Shown in pieces: positions 35,243 to 43,812 of a stretch of DNA of 62,709 bases. The notes beneath the pieces are model-generated. The model saw only the letters and a list, made by a program, of their open reading frames with translations. It was not told the DNA's origin and did not search any database. This stretch comes from CAG-964 sp902789345 (lineage in GTDB: Bacteria > Bacillota > Clostridia > Oscillospirales > Acutalibacteraceae), in assembly GCA_052117325.1 (NCBI GenBank), contig JBQKJJ010000015.1, one strand, 5' to 3'. Numbering within the stretch: the first letter of the stretch is position 1; each line of letters begins with the position of its first letter. Both the position numbers and the translations under genes were made by a program.

Positions 35243-35290
35243 TAATTTATTATGCTTAATTAATAGTAAAATGTATTGCGAGGGTTAAAG

Positions 35291-37084
35291 ATGAAAAAAT
35301 GTATTAAATCTGCCTTATGTGCTGTGTTAATTTTTCTTTTGATTACTGGCTGTACAAATACATTTAGCGATGATTCTGCCGGCAAAAATGAAAGTAAAAC
35401 AAACGGACACGAGCCTATTACCATTGTTACCTTTGGCAGAAACTATGAACCTCTTAAAAAGGCACTAAAAAAGGTATATCCGGAAATTAACCTGGAAATT
35501 ATCAGCTACAAGGGCAGAAATTCAAGTCGCTATACTACTACACTTCTTAAAACCGATAATGCCCCCGACATATTCACATCTGTTCACCGTATAGATGAAA
35601 AGCTTCAAAAAGAGAAGCTTTTAAGCCTTTCGGGCTACAGCTTTGTGTCTAAATATGATATGAGCGTTCTTAACCATGCAGATGTTGACGGCTCTATTTA
35701 TCTATTGCCAAACGGCTACACAATTTCCGGTATCTTCTACAACAAAACACTTTTTCAAAAACATAATTGGGAGGTACCAAAGAGCTTTAAGGAGCTTCAA
35801 CAGCTTGTTCCGAAAATTAAAGAGGCGGGGGTTACTGTGTCGGTATCAGAAAATCAATACCCCGGCAACGCCTTTACATATTTGTTTACATTAGGAGCAA
35901 CAAATTTTCTGTCAACTCAGGACGGAGTTAGGTGGAAAAATGACTTTATATTAGGTAAAGCCGACGCATCGGGAGACTTTAAACAATGTGCCCAATATTT
36001 ACAAAAATGGATTGACCTGGGAATGCTGAACTATTCAGAGGAGCTTCACGACGATTTAAAAGCAGAGGAATATTTTGCACAGGGAAATACAGCGTTTTTA
36101 ATGAAAATAAGCCCCTTTAGAGTGTCGCAAAACGATGACGGAACAGGTGACCAATACGGGGTTTTGCCGTGGCTTTCAGAGGACGGCAGCAACAATGTAG
36201 CCCTAACCAACTCCAGCAGATATTTTGGGCTGAATAAAAATCTTGAAAAAAATCCTCAAAAGCTTGAAGATGCTCTAAAAATAATGGAGTTTTTATCTAC
36301 AGAGGAGGGGCAGTTGGCGGCCTTGGAAAATCCTAAAAAAGATTCAATAGTTCTGCCTCTTAAAGAATTTGACAGTTCTGTAAATGACATATACAAGTCT
36401 TTAGAGAAATCTGTTGAAGAGGGTAAGGTTATTCCCCTTGTTTATACAGGCTGGGAGGATTATCTGGAGCCTATAGGCAGTGCTGTTATTGAACAGGAAT
36501 CCGGCAAACTGGACGCTGACCAATTAGTTGAAAAAATTAATACAATTCAAAAAAAGACAATTACGGAGGGCGGCGCAGAGATTTACGCCGATGTTGAAGA
36601 AACTCTCACCCTGGAAGAAACTGCCCATCTGGTAGGTACAGCATATGCGGCAAAAACAAACGCCGACTGTGCTTTAATTTCCTTAGGGGAATATCACGGC
36701 GAGAAAAAGGAAAACCCTTTTGGTGTAAACGGTTGCCTGTTTAAAGGTATAAAAATTAATGCTGAAGAGCTTTGTGCGGTAAACCCTGCCGGCTGGTCGG
36801 ACACTATTTACACAATGAAGCTAACAGGAAAAGAAATAAAACAGCTTGCCAAAACCGGTTATGACCTTTTTAACGACGGTAATCCTTTTCCATATGTGCT
36901 GATAACAAAAGAGGGCAGTAATCTTGACGACGATGTTACCTACACTGTAGTATGCAACGAAACTACAGATACTGTGGCAAAACAGGGGAAATTAAAAAAT
37001 GCCGGCGTTACCGGACAACAAGCGCTTATTGATTATCTGAAAAAAATTAAAAAGGTTAATTTGGAAACTATTAGGTGGAAATAA
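35291..37084 (+). CDS. Solute-binding lipoprotein fused to 5'-nucleotidase C-domain
   Basis: A 597-residue lipoprotein. Signal peptide and lipobox (LLITGC) end at ~Cys22. Residues ~45-410 form a carbohydrate-type extracellular solute-binding domain (GRNYEPLKKALKKVYPEI, TDNAPDIFTS, YLLPNGYTISGIFYNKTLF). Residues ~440-597 match the C-terminal substrate-recognition domain of 5'-nucleotidases (GTAYAAKTNADCALISL, SDTIYTMKLTGKEIKQLAKTGYDLF). The catalytic metallophosphatase half of a 5'-nucleotidase is absent. No permease or ATPase follows, so it is not a normal ABC transporter. It directly follows the hybrid kinase and may feed it a sugar or nucleotide signal. I start at 35291 rather than the in-frame upstream start at 35276. 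Confidence 0.85.
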   Translation: MKKCIKSALCAVLIFLLITGCTNTFSDDSAGKNESKTNGHEPITIVTFGRNYEPLKKALKKVYPEINLEIISYKGRNSSRYTTTLLKTDNAPDIFTSVHRIDEKLQKEKLLSLSGYSFVSKYDMSVLNHADVDGSIYLLPNGYTISGIFYNKTLFQKHNWEVPKSFKELQQLVPKIKEAGVTVSVSENQYPGNAFTYLFTLGATNFLSTQDGVRWKNDFILGKADASGDFKQCAQYLQKWIDLGMLNYSEELHDDLKAEEYFAQGNTAFLMKISPFRVSQNDDGTGDQYGVLPWLSEDGSNNVALTNSSRYFGLNKNLEKNPQKLEDALKIMEFLSTEEGQLAALENPKKDSIVLPLKEFDSSVNDIYKSLEKSVEEGKVIPLVYTGWEDYLEPIGSAVIEQESGKLDADQLVEKINTIQKKTITEGGAEIYADVEETLTLEETAHLVGTAYAAKTNADCALISLGEYHGEKKENPFGVNGCLFKGIKINAEELCAVNPAGWSDTIYTMKLTGKEIKQLAKTGYDLFNDGNPFPYVLITKEGSNLDDDVTYTVVCNETTDTVAKQGKLKNAGVTGQQALIDYLKKIKKVNLETIRWK

Positions 37085-37101
37085 AATATTAAGCATTTTA
37101 C

Positions 37102-37133
37102 AAAAGGTTTGCATTATCTGCAGACCTTTTGTT
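37102..37133 (+). terminator. Terminator after the lipoprotein gene
   Basis: AAAAGGTTTGC (37102-37112) pairs with GCAGACCTTTT (37120-37130), with T-rich flanks. Confidence 0.8.
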
Positions 37134-37138
37134 ATTGC

Positions 37139-37194
37139 TTGAACTTTTGCTGGTATTATGGTATAGTTTATAAAAAAAGTTAGTCGATACTAAC
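37139..37194 (+). promoter_or_regulatory. Regulator promoter with GTTAG-N6-CTAAC box
   Basis: TTGAAC (37139-37144) and TATAGT (37162-37167) are 17 bases apart. The palindrome GTTAGTCGATACTAAC (37179-37194) lies just after the -10, over the transcription start. The same palindrome type recurs before the surface-protein operon at 38.3 kb. The placement predicts repression, probably by the winged-helix protein encoded next. Confidence 0.85.
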
Positions 37195-37218
37195 CCAAAA
37201 CTTGAACCGTGGTAAGCA

Positions 37219-38046
37219 ATGAAAAATAAAGCAGAAGAATTAAAAATGCGTGTAATGTTTTGCTTTTTAGAAAATCCTGACAGTACAGTTACAGGTATAA
37301 GCCGTACTTTAAACGAACCAAAGCAAACTATTTCACGAATGTTAATGGCACTGGAAAAAGAGGGGCTTATTAACAGAGAAAACAATAGACACCCCAAGCT
37401 GACATCAGACGGCGAATATTGGGCAAATTTATACAACAAGCGAATGAATATAAATCTACATTACCTAATGTACAACGGCGTTAATATAGAAGACGCTAGG
37501 GAGGATGCAATGTATTTTGCCCTGCATTCTTCTGATGCAACTATGAAAATGATAGCAAAAACAACCGAGATACTTCGCATAAAATCAGAACCAAGTATGA
37601 AAAGAAAATTCAGCGGCGACTGGCTGTGTAATAATTTAAGTGACGGTATATACAATTTTCCGTTTATTATTTACAAAGAAATTGCGAAAAACGGCAACAA
37701 CATTTCTATGGCAAACAGAGGCTTTGTGCACCCATGTACTATTACTGTAAAAAACGGCGTTGGTATTGTACAGCTACAGGCCGTTGCTATGTCGGAAAAA
37801 TCCAGCTTAAACGGAGAAACCATGACTGGCAAGGTTAAAAATATGCGGTATTTTTCCTATGGTGAGTATATTCAGGCAGAAACCATTGGAGATCTAATAA
37901 CATTTCCGGCAACGGCTTTGGAATTTGTTACAGATGGTACTGGCAGTGAAAAAATACTTCATGGCAGTGTGGGAGTAAATATGGAATGTAGTGTAGGCCC
38001 TGAGCATATGGCAGAGGCAACAGCCATATTTACAGTTATTATATAA
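37219..38046 (+). CDS. Winged-helix regulator of the haem/iron operon
   Basis: A 275-residue protein. Residues ~1-80 form a winged helix of MarR/DtxR-like type (STVTGISRTLNEPKQTISRMLMALEKEGLINRE). The C-terminal ~190 residues are not a family I recognise; they contain a basic middle and a beta-rich end. The domain could be the ligand sensor. The promoter carries one GTTAG-N6-CTAAC palindrome and the divergently functioning surface operon downstream carries two, so it probably controls both. The symmetry resembles DtxR/MntR operators (TTAGGTTAGCCTAACCTAA type). The start at 37219 has only a weak GGTAAGCA upstream. Confidence 0.7.
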   Translation: MKNKAEELKMRVMFCFLENPDSTVTGISRTLNEPKQTISRMLMALEKEGLINRENNRHPKLTSDGEYWANLYNKRMNINLHYLMYNGVNIEDAREDAMYFALHSSDATMKMIAKTTEILRIKSEPSMKRKFSGDWLCNNLSDGIYNFPFIIYKEIAKNGNNISMANRGFVHPCTITVKNGVGIVQLQAVAMSEKSSLNGETMTGKVKNMRYFSYGEYIQAETIGDLITFPATALEFVTDGTGSEKILHGSVGVNMECSVGPEHMAEATAIFTVII

Positions 38047-38054
38047 AAATAATT

Positions 38055-38289
38055 TTGTCACACATATGCGACAAAGCTGTAAATGTAATCAACTTTATTT
38101 TGCGCTGTTATTTGTTATAATGTCTATAAAAATGGTGGGTTTATGGGGCTAAACATTGTTTTTCTGATAACACACGTAAAAAAATTGTCACACATCAGTG
38201 ACAAACTCGTTGTTGCAAATAAAAACCCATATGCTATAATAGCCTTGCTTAAGGGGGAAAAGAGCTTCCGAAAGGAAGGTCTTTTTTTA
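38055..38289 (+). promoter_or_regulatory. Twin TTGTCAC operators, promoters and short terminator
   Basis: Two near-identical palindromes, TTGTCAC-N6-GCGACAA (38055-38074) and TTGTCAC-N6-GTGACAA (38185-38204), each stand upstream of a -10 (TATAAT at 38116-38121 and at 38235-38240; the second has TTGCAA at 38213-38218). A hairpin, AAGAGCTTCC-GAAA-GGAAGGTCTT, then a T7 run ends at 38289. It terminates the second promoter's RNA after only ~45 bases. The unit lies between the regulator and the surface operon. It could encode small RNAs or an attenuated leader. Similar GTGACA/TGTCAC half-sites occur before the XRE gene at 56.4 kb. Confidence 0.6.
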
Positions 38290-38296
38290 GAGTAAT

Positions 38297-38349
38297 AAGT
38301 TAGCATAGACTAACTTATATATTTTAAGTGTTTGTTAGTTTAAACTAAC
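38297..38349 (+). promoter_or_regulatory. Two GTTAG-N6-CTAAC operators before the surface operon
   Basis: AAGTTAGCATAGACTAACTT (38297-38316) and AGTTAGTTTAAACTAACT (38333-38350) are perfect palindromes that share the GTTAG-N6-CTAAC core with the box at 37179. The two centres lie 35 bases apart. A promoter for the operon should be close by, but I could not assign a clear -35/-10. Confidence 0.85.
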
Positions 38350-38423
38350 TATTGGTCAACAGAATAACCGTTAATCGTTAATTAGTAGATTAGAAATAAC
38401 ATTTGTCTGGGGGATATTTAAAA

Positions 38424-38924
38424 TTGAAAGATAAAATAAAAAATCATAAGGGAATCTTTACGGCTGTTTTAATACTACTGCTGTTACTTGTAGGCGTTGT
38501 AACCGCAATAATTATTATGAATATAAATAATCAAGGCCCTGTAACCAGTGTTGACCACCATTTTGAACAGGGGCAAACAAAAGAAACTGCAAAAAGCAGT
38601 GACACGGATGACCCAGGAATAAAAATACTGGGTTACACAACCATTAAGATTCCGGCAAATCAAAAGGAAGTTGAGGTAGTTGTAACAAACCCAAACGAAA
38701 ATAAAGTTTATTTTCAGGTTTCGTTTTTAATAACAAAAACGGGCGAACAGATATATAAATCCCAGTTGATTAAACCGGGTGATTCACTATATAAAATTAA
38801 GCTGGATAAAGCGCTTAAAGCGGGCAAGTATGACATTACTGTAAAATATGATACCTTTGCAATGGACGCTGACTATACACCAATGAACGGAGCGACATTG
38901 AATTGCAGCTTAATTGCCGAATAA
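38424..38924 (+). CDS. Membrane-anchored small surface protein
   Basis: A 166-residue protein with one N-terminal transmembrane helix (~residues 12-36) after a basic start (KDKIKNHKG). A hydrophilic linker and a beta-sandwich-like extracellular domain (~residues 70-166: IKIPANQKEVEVVVTNPNEN, AGKYDITVKY) follow. I start at a TTG at 38424, ten bases after GGGGGA; no ATG precedes it. First gene of the operon under the GTTAG boxes. It carries no NEAT signature and its function is unknown; it may anchor or display the surface haem proteins. Confidence 0.6.
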   Translation: MKDKIKNHKGIFTAVLILLLLLVGVVTAIIIMNINNQGPVTSVDHHFEQGQTKETAKSSDTDDPGIKILGYTTIKIPANQKEVEVVVTNPNENKVYFQVSFLITKTGEQIYKSQLIKPGDSLYKIKLDKALKAGKYDITVKYDTFAMDADYTPMNGATLNCSLIAE

Positions 38925-38988
38925 ACAGGGATTTAATGCTATAAAGCGTTAAGCATATATAAAAAATTATAGAAAGAAGGAATTTCAA

Positions 38989-39918
38989 ATGAAGAAAATT
39001 CTATCAATCACTTTAGGTACAGCTATGGCTATAAGCATGTGCTGTATGCCTGCATATGCAACAAATGAAGTAAGCGATGGCAACTACACAGCAGATGTTC
39101 AGTTTATGAACGCAAGCAACCCAACTTCACCAAGTATGAGTTCTCCTATTTTTGCAAAAACAGCCGATTTAACAATAAACGGTGATAATGCTGAGTTCTC
39201 AATTTATGTAGCTAACCCTGTACCATATGGTGATGGTATTACAAGCGAAAACGGCTCTGTTACAAACTGCAAAATTACTGTTGACGATACAGCATATAAC
39301 GGCACAGTTGATGTACAAAACACAAAGAAAATCTTTAGTGCAAGCACAGGACTTTTCAAAATTGAGGAGGGTGCAGAGCTTACTGTAGATACAGTTACAT
39401 TTACTTTGCCAAAATCATCACTGGAATCTGATGATGTAAGCTATACACTGGATGTTCATGTAAACCCTATTATGAACGCTGATGTATCACTTCTGCTAAA
39501 GGTTTCTAATATTGCAAAATCAACACCTGCTCCTGCACCTACAGAAGAAACAAATCAGAATATGACAGTTACCGCTGATGTTGAAGCTCCGGCTCCGTCA
39601 TACACCGTAACAGTTCCAAGCTCTGTAGCTATGGGTACATTGTCAGCTGAAAATGACAATACAAAAACATATAGTGTAAAGGTTGAGGCTGCAAATATGG
39701 GTGATGGTTACCTAGACATTAGCACAGCCGCTACAGGCAAGCTAACCAGCGGAAGCAATACACTTGCATTCAGCAATGCACTTTCCAACAATACAGGAAT
39801 CAATGACAATGCAACTGTAACAGGTACACTAAAGGTTAGTGCAAACAATGTAGCTTCAGCCGCTGCCGGCAACTACACAGGTACTGCAAACTTTGTAATT
39901 AGCTACTATGCTGCTTAA
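38989..39918 (+). CDS. Secreted NEAT-like plus Ig-like domain protein
   Basis: A 309-residue exported protein with a signal peptide (~1-24, AYA). Residues ~30-175 look like a NEAT domain: DGNYTADVQFMNASN, then SMSSPIFAKTADLTINGDNAEFSIYV, then VTFTLPKSSLES and DVHVNPIMNADVSLLLKV. The canonical YxxxY haem ligand pair, which should lie in the last strand, is not there. Residues ~190-309 form a beta-sandwich of the type SYTVTVPSSVAMGTLSAE...GNYTGTANFVISYY found in clostridial surface proteins. No membrane anchor is seen, so it may be released or bound non-covalently. AGAAAGAAGGAATTTCAA precedes the start. Confidence 0.72.
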   Translation: MKKILSITLGTAMAISMCCMPAYATNEVSDGNYTADVQFMNASNPTSPSMSSPIFAKTADLTINGDNAEFSIYVANPVPYGDGITSENGSVTNCKITVDDTAYNGTVDVQNTKKIFSASTGLFKIEEGAELTVDTVTFTLPKSSLESDDVSYTLDVHVNPIMNADVSLLLKVSNIAKSTPAPAPTEETNQNMTVTADVEAPAPSYTVTVPSSVAMGTLSAENDNTKTYSVKVEAANMGDGYLDISTAATGKLTSGSNTLAFSNALSNNTGINDNATVTGTLKVSANNVASAAAGNYTGTANFVISYYAA

Positions 39919-39958
39919 TCAAAACTTTATTCCTCAAGAATAAATAATTAACGGTGGT

Positions 39959-40028
39959 TTAACGCACAAATTAAAGTTATGTATAAATTAATACTTTTAA
40001 TTTACCTCGCTTTAGTTTTGTGCGTTAA
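39959..40028. repeat. Perfect 12-bp inverted repeat between genes
   Basis: TTAACGCACAAA (39959-39970) is complementary to TTTGTGCGTTAA (40017-40028), enclosing 46 bases with a further TTAAAGT/CTTTTAA pairing. It lies in the 146-base gap inside the operon, without a T-run, so it may be an RNA-processing or stabilising hairpin rather than a terminator. Confidence 0.6.
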
Positions 40029-40064
40029 GTCCTATTATTCAGATATAAGAGAGGTGATGTATAT

Positions 40065-41948
40065 ATGAGGCATATGCTCAAAACAATTTCTGTGGTGCTT
40101 TTACTGCTTATATGTTTTTCTTCTGCATATATTCCTGTTGTGTATGCACAAGAAAGGTCTATGCAAGTAACAGCAATGTACCTACTCCTACATATTATGT
40201 GGAAATACCGCAGAAGGTTTCTTTTTCAAATCTTACAGGTTCAACCGATAGTGTGCATAAATACAATTTGTCGGTTGAAAGCAAGTGGTACAAACCGGGG
40301 TATATGGTAACCGTAACCGCCCCTAAAAGCATTTCTCTTGTAAATCAATTTGACCGTTCAAAAACGCTTACATGCTACAACAGTCTTAATTATGTAGAAG
40401 TAACAGGCTCAAAAAAATCGGTACATCCGGGCAGTCTTACAATAAAGGGCAAAGATGTTCAAAAGGCATCTGTCGGCAGCTACAACGGTTCACTTACCTT
40501 TAATATCAACTACAAAAAGCAACATTCAGACGGCTACGAAAACGGCAGATACAACAGCACAGTTCATTTTTACCAAGCTGCAAACAGTAATGCCCTTAGT
40601 ATGTGTGACCCCATTTTTTGCCACACTGCCGACATATCCTTGACGGACGATGAAGTAACCGTAAGTGTTTATGTTGCATATCCTATACCGGCATTTTCCT
40701 CAATGGGTACAGATGGTACTATAAAAAATATGTATATGGTCTACAACGGAAAACGCTACAACGGCACTATGGATATAAGCTCAAAACTATGGATATAAGC
40801 TCAAAAGCTGTAAAACCTTTGATACAGCCGGTGAAATGTTTGGCATTAATTCCGGAGACAAGCTAACTACCGAAAAGCTCACAATTACATTACCACGAAG
40901 TGCAATAGAAAGCTTTAAAAGCGGAATTGAAACCTCTGCTTATGTTAATGTAATGATGAACAGCGACCAAAGCTTTATTGTAAAATTTACTGACCTTAAA
41001 TTTATTGGCAGTAACAGCAACAATAACAACAATAATAATGGCAATCAAAACAGTAACAACAACTCTAACAATAATAACAATAATAATAACCAAAACAACA
41101 ACGGCAACAGCAGTGACAACCCCAATAACACAGGCAATAACGCCAAAAGCAATACTGCAAACGGCAGTTCTGACATAAGAACAGCTACCTCTGGGAACTA
41201 CACCTGTTCTGTAAGTATGAGAAAGGCCACGGATATTAACTCGCTGAGTATGTGCAACCCATTGTTTTATAAAAAGGCTGATATAGCCGTAAACGGTGAC
41301 AATGCAGAACTTACGCTGTATGTCATTGACCCGATACCAATGTACAATAAACTTGGAACACCACTTACCGATATTTCATTTTTAGCAAATAACCAAAGCT
41401 TTGCTGCACAGATTAATTCCGCAAACAAAGAAAGCAAATACTTTGATTTTGCTGCCGGCTTTATAAATAATGCCGGAAATTATAATGCCTCACCTGTTAC
41501 AGTAACAGTACCTAAAAGTGCTGTTATAAACTCACAAAACGGCTCCTTAAAATGCCAAGCATATGTGGCGGTAGTGATGAAAACAACCCAAAGCTTTTAT
41601 GTTGTATTGTCCGATTTCACCTCGGAAAACAGTGACGGAACAAGCAGTGCCGGCAGCAGTACACAGGGCAGCTCCTCAACCAAAAACAGTGCAGGCACTA
41701 ACGCTAAGAATAACAAGCTAAGCGGGGATAGTTCCGACAAAAGCAGTGCCGGCAGTAAGGAAAATTTTGATTCATCACAGACAAATACAAACACAAACTC
41801 ATCTGATAACAATCAATCCGGCAACACCAATACTTTGCCCAAGCAGTACAGCTTAGTTACAAACTCGTTATTCCCCGGGCTGGTATTTTTACTAATTACC
41901 ACAGCAGCTACAGTGGGATATTACTATTACAAAAAGAGGTGCAAGTAA
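40065..41948 (+). pseudogene. Anchored double-NEAT surface protein, frameshifted
   Basis: Three reading frames belong to one gene. The N-terminal signal peptide is in frame one (KTISVVLLLLICFSSAY...VVYA). The Ig-like and first NEAT-like domain (RYNSTVHFYQAANSNALSM...) come next, an Asn-rich linker (~40999-41165), and a second NEAT-like domain (GNYTCSVSMRKATDINSLSM...). A Ser/Thr-rich stalk ends in a transmembrane anchor (LFPGLVFLLITTAATVGYYYYKKRCK). Lesions are one A lost near 40153, a 20-bp tandem duplication (40767-40786 = 40787-40806), and one A lost near 40812. Correcting all three gives exactly 622 codons. No LPXTG is present; anchoring is by the helix. Confidence 0.82.
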
Positions 41949-42899
41949 ATGAATAAATTAATCAGTCGCCTTGCTTCGGCAGGCATTTGTGTGATTATGT
42001 GTATATTTGCCTCGGTGCTTGTATATGCAGACAACAGCAGTTGCCAAACGGGAACTGCAAAAGGTTCTTATCGTGATCCGCAGACAAGTACCATTGAAGG
42101 CTCAGGCGGTGAAGCAAACTATGCTCTGGGACAATCTATGGTAGAAAATGTAGTGGGTGACAAGGCGTTACTGGAACAGCAGGGAGATAATTTTTACCTT
42201 TCTTTGCGATTTAATTTAGCCAGCAATTTGTCAAAAATAGAGTTGGCAACTCAACAGCCAAACGAAAGTCAATGGACAACCGCACAAACTACTCAAACGG
42301 GTACAGGTGACGACAGTGTTGATTTGCGTATTCAGGTAAAATCTAAGGATACAATTGTAAAGGCAACCTGTTATGTAGACGCCATGGGACGATCTGTAAT
42401 ATTTTTTATAACTGTTTCCGACTATACAGACGGCAATACCGCCGGCTTTGCAGAAGCAGAAAAAACAACTATACAGTCAAACACTTCACAAGCTCAACAA
42501 ACCATTTCGACACAGTCAGGCTCTTCACAATCAGAGAATATTTTATCAGACGCACAAGGACTTACTGTAGGAACAAATTCCTCAGACACGCAAAGCACTG
42601 CACAAGATAATTCTCAGATTACCCCTACAGAAAATAGCAGTACAGCTCAAAACACCTCTGATAGTGGTGTGCAATCCGATACTCTTACCTTGGTAGGGGG
42701 AACATGGTGGCTTATTTTTGCTGTTGCGTTTTGCGGAAGTCTTTTAGCCGGACTACTCCTGCGTGTGCTTGATTACTTTATACTGAAGAAAAAGCCCAAA
42801 AATAGAACGGCCAACTCACAAAATCATAGCTTTGAAGACGAAAATGACGATATAAATATTACAGACTTAGACCTTTGGGGTGATGGCGATGAAAATTAA
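41949..42899 (+). CDS. Shp-type haem-binding surface protein
   Basis: A 316-residue protein with signal peptide (~1-27) and one domain (~35-165) resembling the streptococcal Shp haem-binding domain. The features are DPQTSTIEGSGGEANYALGQSM, YLSLRF and YVDAMGRSVIFFITVSDYTD. A long Ser/Thr/Gln stalk, a transmembrane helix (~245-270) and an acidic tail follow. In Shp the iron is held by two Met; here Met72 of GQSM and the Met in DAMGRS, which aligns with the NEAT ligand tyrosine, are candidate ligands. It would pass haem from the NEAT-like proteins to the lipoprotein transporter encoded next. The family call is from memory. Confidence 0.7.
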   Translation: MNKLISRLASAGICVIMCIFASVLVYADNSSCQTGTAKGSYRDPQTSTIEGSGGEANYALGQSMVENVVGDKALLEQQGDNFYLSLRFNLASNLSKIELATQQPNESQWTTAQTTQTGTGDDSVDLRIQVKSKDTIVKATCYVDAMGRSVIFFITVSDYTDGNTAGFAEAEKTTIQSNTSQAQQTISTQSGSSQSENILSDAQGLTVGTNSSDTQSTAQDNSQITPTENSSTAQNTSDSGVQSDTLTLVGGTWWLIFAVAFCGSLLAGLLLRVLDYFILKKKPKNRTANSQNHSFEDENDDINITDLDLWGDGDEN

Positions 42900-43794
42900 A
42901 AAGATAATTGCCTGTATTTCAGTTGCTTTAACAGCAACCGTTGCATTGTGTGGCTGTGTAAACCAAAATTCTTATGAAGCCGCAAGCAACGGGACAACCC
43001 AACAGCCCAAAATAGCCGCTACAAGTGTTGCCGTTATGGAAATATGTCAGAAGCTTGACCTTGATTTAGTAGGAGTACCAAAATCAAGCCTTACAGAAAT
43101 CCCTTCAATATACTCAAATGCTGTAAGCTTAGGCAGTCCTATGAGTCCCGATATGGAGCTTCTGGCACAGTGCGATCCCGACTGGGTGCTTAGTCCTTCA
43201 AGTTTAATGAGTGACCTAAAGCCAAAATACGAGGCGGCAGGTTTGCAATATGCATTTTTAAACCTGACCAGTGTACAGGGAATGTACAAATCAATAAGCC
43301 AAATGGGGGATATATTTAACAGAGAAGAGGAAGCGCAAAAGCTTGTTGACGATTTCCTGAAGTTTTATAACAGTTATAAAGACAGCCACAAGGGTAAGAA
43401 AAGTCCACAGGTACTAATACTTATGGGCCTGCCGGGTTCATATGTTGTTGCAACCGAAAATTCCTATGTAGGCTCCCTTGTGGAGCTTGCCGGAGGTACA
43501 AATGTATATTCCGGTACAGACGATGAATTTTTAAATGTTAATACCGAGGATATGCTCAAAAAGGATCCTGATATTATTTTAAGAACAGCCCATGCAATGC
43601 CCGACAGTGTCAAAGAAATGTTTGCAGAGGAATTTAAAAGCAACGATATTTGGAAAAACTTTCGTGCAGTAAACAAAAATCAAGTATATGACCTGCCGTA
43701 CGAAAGCTGTGGTATGAGTGCAAATTTCCGTTATCAAGAGGCTCTTTCGGCTATTGACAATATTTTATATGCCCAAAATGTTGACCTTAAATAG
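42889..43794 (+). CDS. Haem/iron ABC transporter lipoprotein (IsdE-like)
   Basis: A 301-residue lipoprotein (lipobox VALCGC, lipidated Cys23) of the periplasmic-binding class III fold used for haem and siderophores. It has IAATSVAVMEICQKLDLDLVG at the N-terminus, SPSSLM, and MGLPGSYVVATENSYVGSLVELAGGTNVY, the region typical of IsdE. The start is the ATG at 42889, preceded by TTGGGGTGATGGCG; it overlaps the previous gene by 11 bases. It probably receives haem from the surface proteins and delivers it to the permease downstream. Confidence 0.88.
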   Translation: MKIKKIIACISVALTATVALCGCVNQNSYEAASNGTTQQPKIAATSVAVMEICQKLDLDLVGVPKSSLTEIPSIYSNAVSLGSPMSPDMELLAQCDPDWVLSPSSLMSDLKPKYEAAGLQYAFLNLTSVQGMYKSISQMGDIFNREEEAQKLVDDFLKFYNSYKDSHKGKKSPQVLILMGLPGSYVVATENSYVGSLVELAGGTNVYSGTDDEFLNVNTEDMLKKDPDIILRTAHAMPDSVKEMFAEEFKSNDIWKNFRAVNKNQVYDLPYESCGMSANFRYQEALSAIDNILYAQNVDLK

Positions 43795-43812
43795 AAAGGG
43801 CGGTGTACATAT

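Noticed and set aside
37179..37194. GTTAG boxes as simple terminator hairpins
   Set aside because: They are 16-20 base palindromes without T-runs, lie at promoters and share an exact core in three places.
38989..39918. Secreted NEAT-like protein as a pilin or adhesin
   Set aside because: The Ig-like C-terminal domain would fit, but the SM-PIF-ADL pattern shared with the other two domains and the haem importer context favour NEAT.
41000..41165. AAC/AAT trinucleotide repeats
   Set aside because: They encode an Asn-rich linker of the surface protein in the open frame, so they are coding low-complexity sequence.
41850..41948. LPKQY near the C-terminus of the double-NEAT protein as a sortase signal
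   Set aside because: It lacks the TG of LPXTG and no sortase gene is close; a transmembrane anchor with a basic tail is sufficient.
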